In this document: in pieces, positions 1 through 9,909 of the stretch | Layout: each line of letters opens with the position of its first letter | Numbering within the stretch: the stretch's first letter is position 1 | Assembly (NCBI RefSeq): GCF_003788585.1 | Contig: NZ_AYKG01000056.1 | Coordinates: 1 to 64,000 of the forward strand | DNA length: 64,000 nucleotides | Direction of reading: 5' to 3' | From: Salinisphaera japonica YTM-1 | Lineage (GTDB): Bacteria; Pseudomonadota; Gammaproteobacteria; Nevskiales; Salinisphaeraceae | Made by a program: the position numbers and the translations under genes | The notes under the pieces: model-generated | Database searches by the model: none | What the model was told of the DNA's origin: nothing | The model's input: the letters and a program-made list of their open reading frames with translations, nothing else

Positions 1-113
1 GGTTACCAAGCGATCCCCGCGGGTATTTGACCCGCAGGATCGGTAATGGGTTTGACAAATCACGCAGCGGGCACAAGATTCTGTGGCTGGTGTGCAGTGA
101 TGATGCTCGTATC

Positions 114-1313
114 ATGTCGATTCCTTATCTGCGTCTTGTTGTCGTGGGCTGGCTCGTCGCGGCGGGTCTGGGAACTGATTCGGCACTGGCCCAGTCATCC
201 GGCAACGACGGCGCGGAGACATTTCCAGTCTTCGACACCTCGGCGATGCGCCGGCTTGTGCACGGCCATCGTCAAAACCTCGATCTGGCAGCCGGGGCGC
301 TGCCGTTGGGCCACGCGCAGGCTTTTTTCGGCGTCGATGATTCCAGCAGTGCAACGCGGCGTTATCTCACCAGCGGTCTCGAATGGCAGGCGGCCTCATC
401 GGCCAGCCCGCTCGACTTGCGTTTTAGCGGGATGCACACCTCAAGCCGAGGTGCGGCCGTAGGCGGGCAGACGCTGCTGCAGGCCACCAGCAATTTTGAT
501 CTCGGCGGCGGCGCGTTCGTGCCTGATCTGTCGTTCATGACGGCGGAAGTCGATGGTTCCGGGCCGGCCGGGGCCAGCCTGTCGGGACGGGCCAGCCGCT
601 ACGGCGTAAGCGAAGATTACGCGGCCGGCGGCTACCACCTGGGTTATTTTTCGGCCAGCTCGGGTTTTGATACCTGGGGCAGCCCGCTTGCCAGCGTTGG
701 CCGGGGTGTCGAGCTGGAAAGCCATTACGATGGCGACTCGGGTTGGCGCGTGCACAACACGTTGCGCGTGCACGACCGCACGACCGAAAGCGGCCTCGTG
801 GACACGTTTACCATCAGCGGGCGCTATGCTCAGGCCGGCACCGGCCGGCCCTGGGCGCTGAGCGCGCAGTTCGGTAGCAAACGGTCGGCCGATCATCGCC
901 CGGTCTCGCTACGTGTGGCCAGCCGAACACAATACTGGCGCGCTTGGCATGTGAATACCGCCATGGGCTGGTATCAAGGCGATGTCGTCAATCCACAGAA
1001 TCGGCCTGTCGAGGGCGGCCTGTGGTCGTTGTCGTTCGATCGGCGTCTGGCGATCGCCGGTGTGGCTGCACGCCTGCGTCCGAGGTTCGCGCTTGGCGGC
1101 ACCCAGAGCCGCGATAGTGACTATGCGGGCCTGGCTGGTGTTGGACTCGTGTTTCCGGGCATCGCTGATCAGTTCGCCATCAACATGGACTATGCCTCGG
1201 CCGGCTGGGTGCCGGCGACCCACGCCGGCGGTGATGTGCGCTTGTCACTGAACTTTACGAAAGATTCCGGTCAAATATTCTCACCACTGCGTTCTCTGAT
1301 CGATCGGTTTTGA
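114..1313 (+). CDS. Putative outer-membrane beta-barrel protein, unknown function
   Basis: A protein of 399 residues that I do not recognise. The chosen ATG at 114 gives a clean Sec signal peptide (hydrophobic stretch LVVVGWLVAAGLG, likely cleavage after SALAQ). The open frame reaches back to a TTG at 27, but that start would bury the signal behind 29 charged residues. The mature part has alternating hydrophobic and polar residues, many Gly, Ser and aromatic residues, and ends in Phe (LIDRF), as outer-membrane barrels often do. It lies 138 nt upstream of opgG in the same direction, so a role in the envelope or in glucan handling is possible but not shown. A surface-exposed lipid- or glucan-related porin is an alternative. 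Confidence 0.55.
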   Translation: MSIPYLRLVVVGWLVAAGLGTDSALAQSSGNDGAETFPVFDTSAMRRLVHGHRQNLDLAAGALPLGHAQAFFGVDDSSSATRRYLTSGLEWQAASSASPLDLRFSGMHTSSRGAAVGGQTLLQATSNFDLGGGAFVPDLSFMTAEVDGSGPAGASLSGRASRYGVSEDYAAGGYHLGYFSASSGFDTWGSPLASVGRGVELESHYDGDSGWRVHNTLRVHDRTTESGLVDTFTISGRYAQAGTGRPWALSAQFGSKRSADHRPVSLRVASRTQYWRAWHVNTAMGWYQGDVVNPQNRPVEGGLWSLSFDRRLAIAGVAARLRPRFALGGTQSRDSDYAGLAGVGLVFPGIADQFAINMDYASAGWVPATHAGGDVRLSLNFTKDSGQIFSPLRSLIDRF

Positions 1314-1451
1314 TCCAGCGATGGCCGATGTGCGGCCGTGTTCATGGTCTGCTCATGCCGTCTGTCGTCAGATAGCGCGGCATATGGCTTGATACGGCGT
1401 GCCCGCGGGGCAATGGGCGCGTCGTGAATTTGTTCGAACAAGGAAAAGCGC

Positions 1452-3098
1452 ATGCGTCTGGCTCGTTACTATCGTTCGACGGTTGGTCGTGCCGTCATGC
1501 ACACGGGGCTTGTGCTCGTCATGGCACAGGCGGGCGGGGCGATGACGGCCCAGGCCGCCAGCGATCCGGCCAAGTCGGGTGCGGCCAACAAAGCCAAGAG
1601 CGCTGAAAGCGCGCCGCAGAAAACGACGCCCTATCAACAAGTGATCGATTACGCCGCGCTCGTATCCCTGGCCCGGCAGCGCGCGAAAAAAGATTACAAA
1701 GCGCCGCCGCCGGTGGGGGAGGCGTTGAACAAGCTTTCGCCGAACGACTACACGCGTATCGGTTACAAGACGGATCGCGCGCTATGGGCCGATCAAAAAA
1801 CCGATTTCAAGACGCTGTTCTATCCGCCGGGCTCGTTCTACGAGCACGCAGTCAAGATCTACACCATCAACGATGACAAGACCGTGCGCTCGGTCGACTT
1901 CGACAAGCACGCATTCAGCTATCCGTCGCCGGCCGTTGCCAAGAAGATGCCGGCCGATGCCGGGTTTGCCGGTTTCAAGCTGACGTATCCACTGAACGAC
2001 GCGGATAAACAGGACGAACTGGTCTCGTTTCTCGGGGCCTCTTATTTCCGTGCGCTGGCTGCCGATACGCGCTATGGCCTGTCGGCGCGTGGCCTGGCCA
2101 TCGATACAGGCAATACCCAGAAAGGCGAAGAGTTTCCGAATTTCACGCGCTTCTGGCTGGTGGAGCCGGCCTCAGGTGCCAAGAGCACGACGGTTTATGC
2201 GCTGCTGGACTCACCGAGCGTGGCCGGGGCCTACAAGTTCGTGATCACCCCCGGCAAAAAGACGGTCACCGCCGTCGAGGCAACGCTGTTCACCCGCAAG
2301 GCAATCGACAAGCTGGGCATCGCCCCGCTGACCAGCATGTTCACTTGGGGGGAGAACAGCCTGACTCGCCTGGATGATTATCGCCCGGAAGCCCACGACT
2401 CTGACGGCATGCTGATTTCCGCAGCCAACGGCGAATGGCTCTGGCGGCCTCTGATCAATCCGCAGAAGCTCTGGATGAACCAGTACGATGCCAACGATGT
2501 GCGTGGGTTCGGCCTGGTACAGCGGGATCGCGATTTCGCCAACTATCAGGACATGGACTACGGCTACGAAAAACGCCCGAACGCCTGGGTACGTCCCAAG
2601 GGCGACTGGGGCAAGGGCCATTTGGAACTGGTGGAGATCCCGTCCGACTCCGAGGTCAACGACAATATCGATCTGTACTGGGTGCCCAGCGAGCCCGTCA
2701 AAGCCGGCCAGCGCCTGCACTACGCTTATGACGTGAGCTGGTCGGATGCCCCGATCGCGCCGCAATCGTTAGGGCATGTCGCGGCGAGTCGGATCGGCAT
2801 GGCCGCGGTGGTTCCCGGGCAGCAGAAGAATCAGGTCAAGATCGCGATCGATTTCGTCGGCGGCTCGTTGACCAAGCTCACCGACGCGAACTCGGTCAAG
2901 GCACGCGTCAACGCCGCGCGCGATGTGACGATCAACAATATCCGGGCGGTGCGTAATCCGCACACGAATGGTTGGCGTCTGAGTTTTCTGGTGCCGACGA
3001 AGGCGCTCGAATCCCCGCTCGATCTGCGAGCCTATCTGGCCGATGCCAACGGCGGTGGCTTGACTGAAACCTGGAACTATCGGCTGGCCAATCCGTGA
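1452..3098 (+). CDS. opgG: Glucan biosynthesis protein G (osmoregulated periplasmic glucans)
   Basis: OpgG/MdoG is a periplasmic protein needed to make and branch osmoregulated periplasmic glucans, the short beta-glucans that accumulate at low osmolarity. The 548-residue product has an N-terminal signal peptide (hydrophobic core MHTGLVLVMAQAGG, cleavage near AQAAS). The mature protein begins the family domain with YQQVIDYAALVSLARQRAK and carries the conserved FLGASYFRALA, RGLAIDTG and GEEFPNF segments. Length is close to the E. coli protein (about 511 aa). The ATG at 1452 follows an AAGGAAAAG ribosome site. Its stop overlaps the GTG start of opgH by four nucleotides, so the two are translationally coupled, the usual opgGH arrangement. 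Confidence 0.95.
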   Translation: MRLARYYRSTVGRAVMHTGLVLVMAQAGGAMTAQAASDPAKSGAANKAKSAESAPQKTTPYQQVIDYAALVSLARQRAKKDYKAPPPVGEALNKLSPNDYTRIGYKTDRALWADQKTDFKTLFYPPGSFYEHAVKIYTINDDKTVRSVDFDKHAFSYPSPAVAKKMPADAGFAGFKLTYPLNDADKQDELVSFLGASYFRALAADTRYGLSARGLAIDTGNTQKGEEFPNFTRFWLVEPASGAKSTTVYALLDSPSVAGAYKFVITPGKKTVTAVEATLFTRKAIDKLGIAPLTSMFTWGENSLTRLDDYRPEAHDSDGMLISAANGEWLWRPLINPQKLWMNQYDANDVRGFGLVQRDRDFANYQDMDYGYEKRPNAWVRPKGDWGKGHLELVEIPSDSEVNDNIDLYWVPSEPVKAGQRLHYAYDVSWSDAPIAPQSLGHVAASRIGMAAVVPGQQKNQVKIAIDFVGGSLTKLTDANSVKARVNAARDVTINNIRAVRNPHTNGWRLSFLVPTKALESPLDLRAYLADANGGGLTETWNYRLANP

Positions 3099-5575
3099 GC
3101 GTAGAGACCGCCGAACAGCGCGCGCCCATGCGCCGTGTCGAGGCTTATCTCGCCGCGCTCACGGATCACACATCGCGCCGCATTGCGCTGCGAGACACGG
3201 TCGCTGCCAAGAACCCCGATACGCCGGATGCCGCCATGGCTGCGTTGCATGATGCGCTCGCCGGCGATCATCACGGTATGGACGACCCGGCCGAGGCCGA
3301 GCTGATCGGCCGGATCGAGGCCGCCTACCCGGACCTGGCCGCGCGGCGGGCTGCGGATACGGGCAACGCCGGGTTGCGCGGCGGCTCAATGCCGGGCATG
3401 GCGCGGCGCTCGATGTCGCCAGCGGCCATGGATCGGCGGCCCTGGCGTTTCATTTCCCGGCTATTGCCCGGCCTGGATCGGCGTCTGCGCCTGCCACGGG
3501 CGGTGCCCAGCCGGCTGCGCGGCGTCGTGCGCTGGCGTCAGCTGGTGCTGTTCTTTCTGGTCGCTCTGCCGGCGGCCGGGGCGACGTTCTATATGTTGAC
3601 CGTGCTGCCGCATCAGGGCGGTACGCCTCTGGAAGTCGTCATCCTGGGGCTCGCCGGGCTGCTGTTTGCCTGGATTCTGGTTGGCTTCTGGACAGCGATG
3701 GCCGGCTTTTTCGTGCTCTGGCAGGGCGATAAGTATCGGATCAGCGACGCGCCGGGGGCAGCATGCGATCAGGACATGTCGGCGGCACGAACCGCAATCG
3801 TGATGCCGATCTACGAAGAAGACGTAACACGCACGTTTGCCGGTCTACAGGCGATCATCGAGTCACTGGCGGCGACCGGCCGGCTGGACGAGTTCGATAT
3901 CTTCGTGCTGAGCGACTCGGTCAAACCCGATACGATCGCCGCCGAGCAGAAGGTCTGGGCCCAAACCTGTGACCGGCTCGGCGCGTTCGACCGGCTGTTC
4001 TATCGGCGCCGGCGTGCGCGGGTCAAGCGCAAGAGCGGCAATCTGGCCGATTTCTGTCGTCGCTGGGGCGGGCACTATCGTTACATGATCGTGCTGGATG
4101 CCGACTCGATCATGATCGGAAGCACGTTGACCGCGATGGTCGATCGGATGCAGGCCAACCCGAGCGTAGGCCTGATTCAGACGCCACCAACGGCCGTTAA
4201 CCGCGTAAGCGTTCTGGCACGTGTGCAACAGTTCGCCACGCGCGTTTACGGACGCATGTTCGCGGCCGGATTGCATTACTGGCATCTCGACAACGCCCAT
4301 TACTGGGGGCATAACGCGATCATTCGCATCGCGCCCTTCATGGATCATTGTGCTTTGCCGCGCCTGCCCGGCCGTGGCGCGTTGTCCGGCGAGATCCTGT
4401 CACATGATTTCGTCGAGGCCGCGCTCATGCGACGGGCCGGCTGGGGCGTGTATGTCGCCTACGACCTGCCGGGCAGTTATGAGGAGGTCCCGCCCAGTCT
4501 GATCGATGAGCTCGGGCGTGATCGACGCTGGTGCCAGGGCAATATCCAGCATCTGCGCCTGTTGTTCTCCGACAATCTGGCCCCGGCGCATCGTGCGCTG
4601 TTTGCCAACGGCGTGATGGCCTATACCTCGGCAGCGATTTGGTTCGTGTTTCTGGTTCTGTCTTCTTTCGAAGCGGTGATGGAAGCCGTGACCACGCCGG
4701 ATTATTTCCCCTCGCCCGGGGCGCTGTTTCCCGCCTGGCCGGTCTGGCAGCCGATCTGGGCGCTGACGTTGTTTTACGCCACGCTCGTGGTGCTGTTTCT
4801 GCCCAAGATTGTGGGCATGGGCATGATCATCGCCCGTGGTGAACACAAGGCCTTTGGCGGCGTGGGTAATCTGATCGGCTCGACGCTGATCGAGATCATC
4901 CTGACCTCGTTGCTGGCGCCGATTCGCATGTTGGCGCATACGGTCTTCGTGGCCACCACGCTGATCGGCAGGCAGGTCAAGTGGAACAACCAGCAGCGCG
5001 AGGATGCCACCGTGCCCTGGTGGGCCGCGACCCGGTTTCATTTGCCGGGCATGGTGCTGGCCGTGGCCTGGGGCGCGGTGCTCTATATCTATACGCCGGG
5101 CTTTTTTCCCTGGCTGCTGCCAATTTTGATCCCGCTCCTGATCGCGCCGGTGGTGACGGTTCTGACCTCGAGCGTATATCTCGGTCAGGCTATGTCACGT
5201 CACGGCCTGCAGCGTATTCCCGAAGAAAACGCCCCGCCGGCCGAACTCAGGCGTGTGGTCGAGCTAGGGGATGAGGCTGGCCCGGAGCCGAGCATGGCCG
5301 CCCTGGTGATCGATCCGCGGCTCAATGCCTTGCACGTGGCACTGCTTGGCCAGCCGCGCCGGCTGAGCGATGAGCTTGCAAGCTATCGCCACGAGCTTGG
5401 CGAGCGGCTGCTCGCCGAGGGCCCAGCCGGCCTGGATACAGGCGAACAGGCCGCGCTGCTGGCCGATCCGGGACAGATGCGTGCCCTGCACAGCGCGCTC
5501 TGGTGTTTGCCGACATGGCCGGATTGGGCCGCCGCGGCCTTGTGCCCTGACACCCGGGCGAGCGCATCGGTATAG
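3095..5575 (+). CDS. opgH: Glucan glucosyltransferase H
   Basis: OpgH/MdoH is the inner-membrane GT2 glycosyltransferase that polymerises glucose from UDP-glucose into the linear backbone of periplasmic glucans. In E. coli it also couples UDP-glucose level to cell size through FtsZ. The 826-residue protein has two membrane segments at about 147-215, then a cytoplasmic catalytic domain with IVMPIYEED, the metal-binding VLDADS (Asp335/Asp337) and the RRWCQGN acceptor/processivity motif near residue 477. A second group of membrane segments lies between about 505 and 710. It starts with GTG at 3095, overlapping the end of opgG. The short gap to glmU (30 nt) suggests read-through into amino-sugar genes. 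Confidence 0.95.
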   Translation: MSVETAEQRAPMRRVEAYLAALTDHTSRRIALRDTVAAKNPDTPDAAMAALHDALAGDHHGMDDPAEAELIGRIEAAYPDLAARRAADTGNAGLRGGSMPGMARRSMSPAAMDRRPWRFISRLLPGLDRRLRLPRAVPSRLRGVVRWRQLVLFFLVALPAAGATFYMLTVLPHQGGTPLEVVILGLAGLLFAWILVGFWTAMAGFFVLWQGDKYRISDAPGAACDQDMSAARTAIVMPIYEEDVTRTFAGLQAIIESLAATGRLDEFDIFVLSDSVKPDTIAAEQKVWAQTCDRLGAFDRLFYRRRRARVKRKSGNLADFCRRWGGHYRYMIVLDADSIMIGSTLTAMVDRMQANPSVGLIQTPPTAVNRVSVLARVQQFATRVYGRMFAAGLHYWHLDNAHYWGHNAIIRIAPFMDHCALPRLPGRGALSGEILSHDFVEAALMRRAGWGVYVAYDLPGSYEEVPPSLIDELGRDRRWCQGNIQHLRLLFSDNLAPAHRALFANGVMAYTSAAIWFVFLVLSSFEAVMEAVTTPDYFPSPGALFPAWPVWQPIWALTLFYATLVVLFLPKIVGMGMIIARGEHKAFGGVGNLIGSTLIEIILTSLLAPIRMLAHTVFVATTLIGRQVKWNNQQREDATVPWWAATRFHLPGMVLAVAWGAVLYIYTPGFFPWLLPILIPLLIAPVVTVLTSSVYLGQAMSRHGLQRIPEENAPPAELRRVVELGDEAGPEPSMAALVIDPRLNALHVALLGQPRRLSDELASYRHELGERLLAEGPAGLDTGEQAALLADPGQMRALHSALWCLPTWPDWAAAALCPDTRASASV

Positions 5576-5605
5576 TCGCGCCATTCGCCTAAAGACAACG
5601 CTGTT

Positions 5606-6976
5606 ATGTCGCTGCATATCGTGATTCTGGCCGCCGGCCAGGGCAAACGCATGAATTCGGCTCTGCCCAAGGTGTTACAGCCGCTGGGTGACCGGCCGTT
5701 ACTGCGCCACGTGGTCGAGACGGCCCAGGCGCTGGAGCCGGCGGCCATCCACGTGGTTTACGGACACGGCGGGGAGCGCGTGCAGCAGGCGTTGGCGGAT
5801 ATGCCGGTACGCTGGGTACAACAGGCCGAACAGCTGGGTACCGGGCACGCCGTGGCCCAGGCCATCGGCGATATCCCGGACGATGCTCGGGTGCTGGTGC
5901 TTTACGGCGACGTGCCTCTGGTGCGGGCGAACACACTGAATCATCTGGTCTCGGCTGCTGACAACGGTGCCTTGGCCTTGCTGACGGTGGTGCTGGCTGA
6001 TCCCACCGGTTATGGCCGTATCGTGCGCGATGACGACAATCGCGTGCAGCGTATCGTCGAGGAACGCGATGCCGATAGCGCCGAGCGGCATATTCATGAA
6101 ACCAATACCGGGCTTCTGTGTGCCGGCGCTGCAGCCCTACGCGACTGGCTATCACGGCTGACCGACGACAACGACCAGGGCGAGTATTACCTGACCGACT
6201 GTATCGCGCTGGCCGCGGCCGACGGCGTGCCGGTCACCGCCGGCCAGGCTGCCAGCGAGGCCGAGACCCAGGGCATCAACAACAAGCTGGATCTATCACG
6301 CGCCGAGCGCCTGTTCCAGCGTCGTCAGGCCGATGCGCTGATGGCTACCGGGTTGACGCTACGCGATCCGGCACGGTTCGATCTGCGTGGCGTGCTGCGG
6401 GCCGGGCGCGATACCGAAATCGACGTCGATGTGGTTGTCGAGGGCCGAGTGATCCTGGGGGATAACGTCTATGTCGGCCCGCATGTCGTGCTCAAGAACT
6501 GTCGGATCGAAAACGATACACGCATCGAATCCCACAGCGTGGTCGAGGGCGCGACGATTGGCGCACGCTGTGCCATCGGCCCGTTCGCCCGGCTGCGTCC
6601 GGATACCGTGGTCGCCGACCGGGCCAAGATCGGCAACTTCGTCGAAACCAAGAAGACACGCTTGGGCGAAGCCAGCAAGATCAACCATTTAAGCTATGTC
6701 GGCGATGCTCGTATCGGCCGCGACGTCAATATCGGGGCCGGTGTCATCACCTGTAATTACGATGGACTGTCCAAGCACGAGACGATCATCGAGGACGGGG
6801 CGTTCGTCGGCTCGGACTGCCAGCTCGTCGCCCCGGTCACGATCGGCCGTGACGCCACCATCGGTGCCGGCTCGACCGTGACACGCAACGCACCGGCCGA
6901 TGCCTTGACGCTATCGCGGGTACGACAGAGCACCGTGGCCGGCTGGCAGCGGCCGTCGAAAAAGACAACCAAATAA
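5606..6976 (+). CDS. glmU: Bifunctional GlcNAc-1-P uridyltransferase / GlcN-1-P acetyltransferase
   Basis: GlmU makes UDP-N-acetylglucosamine, the precursor of peptidoglycan and LPS, in two steps: acetylation of glucosamine-1-phosphate, then uridylyl transfer. The 456 residues show the N-terminal nucleotidyltransferase (LAAGQGKRM...PKVLQPL, YGDVPL) and, from about 250, a left-handed beta-helix of hexapeptide repeats with the conserved acetyltransferase segments RLRPDT, IGNFVETKK, NHLSYVGD and NYDG. Length matches E. coli GlmU (456). In many gammaproteobacteria glmU-glmS follow the atp operon; here they follow opgGH by 30 nt. glmS starts 24 nt downstream, so one transcript likely supplies both enzymes. 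Confidence 0.97.
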   Translation: MSLHIVILAAGQGKRMNSALPKVLQPLGDRPLLRHVVETAQALEPAAIHVVYGHGGERVQQALADMPVRWVQQAEQLGTGHAVAQAIGDIPDDARVLVLYGDVPLVRANTLNHLVSAADNGALALLTVVLADPTGYGRIVRDDDNRVQRIVEERDADSAERHIHETNTGLLCAGAAALRDWLSRLTDDNDQGEYYLTDCIALAAADGVPVTAGQAASEAETQGINNKLDLSRAERLFQRRQADALMATGLTLRDPARFDLRGVLRAGRDTEIDVDVVVEGRVILGDNVYVGPHVVLKNCRIENDTRIESHSVVEGATIGARCAIGPFARLRPDTVVADRAKIGNFVETKKTRLGEASKINHLSYVGDARIGRDVNIGAGVITCNYDGLSKHETIIEDGAFVGSDCQLVAPVTIGRDATIGAGSTVTRNAPADALTLSRVRQSTVAGWQRPSKKTTK

Positions 6977-7000
6977 TCAACTTATCACCGGGGCAATTCT

Positions 7001-8851
7001 ATGTGCGGCATCGTTGGGGCAAGTGCGCAGCGTGACGTATCGGCCATTCTTCTCGAGGGCCTGAGACGGCTCGAATATCGTGGCTACGACTCGGCCGGCA
7101 TGGCGCTGGTCGATGATGGGGCGCTACGGCGACAGCGTGCCGTGGGCAAGGTGGCCGCGCTGGCCGATGCACTCGCCGACGCCCAGGCCGAGACGCCCGG
7201 CGACGGCCTGCCGGGCCGGCTCGGCATTGCCCACACCCGCTGGGCCACGCATGGCGGGGTGACTGAGGCCAATGCGCATCCGCATGCCTCGAGTGAGCGT
7301 GTTGCCGTGGTGCACAACGGCATCATCGAGAATCACGAGGCGCTGCGCGATGAGCTGGTGGCGGCCGGTTATAGCTTCACCTCGGAAACCGATACCGAGG
7401 TCGTGGCGCATCTGATCGATTTCTATCGGCGCACCGCGGCCGATCTGGCCGGTGCTGTCCGGGCGGCGGTGGATCGGTTGCACGGGGCCTACGCGCTGGC
7501 CGTGGTCAGTATCGACGATCCGGATACGCTGGTGGCGACCCGGCGTGGCTCGCCGCTGGTGCTGGGCGTGGGGATCGGCGAGCATTTCGTGGCCTCGGAT
7601 CTGGCCGCACTGTTGCCGGTCACACGGCGTTTCGTCTATCTCGAAGATGGCGATATCGCGATCGTGCAGCCCAAGCATTTTGCGTTGACCGATTTCAACG
7701 GCCAGCCCATCGAGCGCCCGGTACAGGAATCCGAGCTATCGCTGGAAGCCACGGAAAAAGGTGGCTATCGCCATTTCATGCTCAAGGAAATCTATGAGCA
7801 GACCCGTGTTCTGACCGAAACCTGGCAAGGCCGGCTGGGCGATGACGGCCCGCTGGCCGCAGCCATCGGCCCCCAGGCCGAGGCGCTGCTCGCCGAGGTG
7901 GAATCGGTGCATATCGTGGCCTGTGGCACGAGTTATCACGCCGGCTGCGTGGCGCGTTACTGGATCGAGTCGCGTGCCAGGATTCCCTGCAACGTCGAGC
8001 TGGCCAGCGAGTTTCGGTATCGCAGCCCGGTGGTGCCCAAGAACTGCCTGTTTGTAACCTTGTCGCAGTCGGGGGAGACAGCCGATACGCTGGCGGCATT
8101 GCGCTATGCCAAAGCGTTGCCCAGCGGCGCCGGTTATCTGGCCACACTGGCGATCTGCAACAAGCCCGAGACCTCGCTGACCCGCGAATCCGATCTCATC
8201 CTGATGACCCGCGCCGGGCCGGAGATCGGCGTTGCCTCGACCAAGGCATTCACCACCCAGCTGGTCTGCCTGGCCATGCTCTCGGGCATGCTGGCACGCC
8301 CCAATGCGTCGGCGGTACATGTGGCCCAGGCATTGCAGTCGATGGGCTCGGCGATCGAGGCGGTGCTCGCGCTCGACGACACGATCGCCGAGCTGGCCGA
8401 AGCCTTCGTGGACAAGCATCACGCCCTGTTTCTGGGGCGCGGGCCGATGTATCCGATCGCGATGGAAGGCGCGCTCAAGCTCAAGGAGATCTCGTATCTC
8501 CACGCCGAGGCCTATGCCGCCGGCGAGCTCAAGCATGGCCCGCTGGCACTGGTCGACGACGACATGCCGGTGGTCGCCATTGCCCCGACCGACGACTGGC
8601 TGGAAAAGGTCAAGTCCAACCTGCAAGAGGTTCGCGCCCGCGGAGGGCGGTTGTTCGTCTTCGCCGACGAGAATTCGGGCCTGAAATCCGGCGAGGGGCT
8701 GACCGTGATCGACATGCCGCATATCGCAGAGGCGATCGCGCCGATCGCCTATACCGTGCCGCTGCAGCTTCTGGCTTATCACGTGGCCGTGGCCAAGGGC
8801 ACGGACGTGGATCAGCCGCGTAATCTGGCCAAATCGGTGACCGTGGAATAA
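7001..8851 (+). CDS. glmS: Glutamine-fructose-6-phosphate aminotransferase (isomerizing)
   Basis: GlmS converts fructose-6-phosphate and glutamine to glucosamine-6-phosphate, the first committed step of hexosamine synthesis. The 616-residue protein begins MCGIVG, leaving Cys1 as the glutaminase nucleophile after Met removal. It has the class II amidotransferase motifs [20 protein letters not shown] and HNGIIENH. Two SIS sugar-isomerase domains follow ([18 protein letters not shown], and the second near 460-600), and the C-terminus ends KSVTVE as in the family. A GGGG-rich ribosome site precedes the ATG. It is the second gene of the glmUS pair. Confidence 0.97.
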   Translation: MCGIVGASAQRDVSAILLEGLRRLEYRGYDSAGMALVDDGALRRQRAVGKVAALADALADAQAETPGDGLPGRLGIAHTRWATHGGVTEANAHPHASSERVAVVHNGIIENHEALRDELVAAGYSFTSETDTEVVAHLIDFYRRTAADLAGAVRAAVDRLHGAYALAVVSIDDPDTLVATRRGSPLVLGVGIGEHFVASDLAALLPVTRRFVYLEDGDIAIVQPKHFALTDFNGQPIERPVQESELSLEATEKGGYRHFMLKEIYEQTRVLTETWQGRLGDDGPLAAAIGPQAEALLAEVESVHIVACGTSYHAGCVARYWIESRARIPCNVELASEFRYRSPVVPKNCLFVTLSQSGETADTLAALRYAKALPSGAGYLATLAICNKPETSLTRESDLILMTRAGPEIGVASTKAFTTQLVCLAMLSGMLARPNASAVHVAQALQSMGSAIEAVLALDDTIAELAEAFVDKHHALFLGRGPMYPIAMEGALKLKEISYLHAEAYAAGELKHGPLALVDDDMPVVAIAPTDDWLEKVKSNLQEVRARGGRLFVFADENSGLKSGEGLTVIDMPHIAEAIAPIAYTVPLQLLAYHVAVAKGTDVDQPRNLAKSVTVE

Positions 8852-8889
8852 CACGACAGGCGGCCCCGGTTCGGTTTCGGGCTCGGTCT

Positions 8890-8913
8890 CGTATGAAACG
8901 GCAACAGGCCCTA
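8890..8913. mobile_element. Relic of MITE family A terminal repeat
   Basis: The gap between glmS and the next gene holds a single terminal-repeat copy (TGAAACGGCAACAGGCCCTA) that matches the right end of the MITE at 57048-57320. No matching left end lies nearby, so this looks like a decayed or solo end. It is followed by CTAA, which fits the CTAG-like site flanking the complete copy. Confidence 0.6.
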
Positions 8914-8952
8914 AGATAACCGGTCACATTGAGATGATCGGACAAGCCTACG

Positions 8953-9909
8953 ATGAAGATCGTTGCCATCGGTGCCGGCGCCTGGGGCCGTAACGTCATT
9001 CGCAATCTCGAAGCGCTGGGCGTGTTGTCCGGCATCGTCGAGAGCAATAACGAGCGCCTGAACGCTTACGCCAGCGAGCATCCGGATTTATCACTGTTCG
9101 CGGACTGGCGCGCCGCCCTGGCTTCGGACTGTGACGGTGTGGCCATCGCCACACCCACGGCAACGCACTACGAAATCGCGGCTGCCGCGCTGGCGGCCGG
9201 CAAGGACGTGTTTGTCGAAAAGCCGATGACGCCGACATCGGCCCAGGCACAAGAGCTGTCTGATCTGGCCGAGCGCGAGGCGCGGGTCCTGATGGTCGGT
9301 CATCTACTGCTCTACCAGCCGGCAATCGCCTGGATGAAGGAATATATCGAGGCCGGCAAGCTGGGGACGTTGTTCTCGATTCGTCACGAACGGCTGAACC
9401 TCGGCCGCGCGCGCAGCGCAGAGAACGTGATCTGGGATATCGGCGTCCACGACATGGCCGTGATGCTCTATCTCACAGGCACGGCCCCCGACCGAGTTCG
9501 GGCGACCGGCCATCGCATGCTGGGCCTGGCGGTCGAGGACGAGGTGCATGTACATCTCGAGTTCGCCCACGGCGTGCGGGGCAACCTGCACACCTCCTGG
9601 CTGTGGCCCGAAACAGCCCGTCGTACGGTCCTACGTGGCTCGGCGGGCATGCTCGTCTATGACGAGATCGAGCAGAGTGTCACCCTGCATCGACGATGGA
9701 TCGACGATCAGCTGCAAAATCACGATGAAGGCAGTGAGATCGTGCATCGCGGCGATGGCCAGCCCCTGGCGCTGGAGCTTGCGCATTTCATCGATTGCAT
9801 GAAACGCCGCGAGACATCGCGCTCGAGCGGGCGCTCGGCGATCGCGGTGATCAAGACGCTCGAACGGATCAACGAGGCCGTGGCGCACTCATCCCGCTAT
9901 GCGTATTAG
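8953..9909 (+). CDS. Gfo/Idh/MocA-family NAD(P)-dependent oxidoreductase
   Basis: The 318-residue protein is a sugar-type dehydrogenase of the Gfo/Idh/MocA family. The N-terminal Rossmann fold carries IGAGAWGRNVIRNL for NAD(P), then ATPTATHYEIAAAALAAGKDVFVEKP with the catalytic-region Lys of the EKP motif. The C-terminal alpha/beta domain includes WDIGVHDMAVMLYL, where the His-Asp pair matches the family's substrate site. Substrate cannot be read from sequence. Proximity to glmUS makes a UDP-GlcNAc-derived sugar (as for WlbA/WbpB-type enzymes) a fair guess, but a 101-nt gap with a MITE relic separates them, so co-transcription is uncertain. Confidence 0.85.
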   Translation: MKIVAIGAGAWGRNVIRNLEALGVLSGIVESNNERLNAYASEHPDLSLFADWRAALASDCDGVAIATPTATHYEIAAAALAAGKDVFVEKPMTPTSAQAQELSDLAEREARVLMVGHLLLYQPAIAWMKEYIEAGKLGTLFSIRHERLNLGRARSAENVIWDIGVHDMAVMLYLTGTAPDRVRATGHRMLGLAVEDEVHVHLEFAHGVRGNLHTSWLWPETARRTVLRGSAGMLVYDEIEQSVTLHRRWIDDQLQNHDEGSEIVHRGDGQPLALELAHFIDCMKRRETSRSSGRSAIAVIKTLERINEAVAHSSRYAY

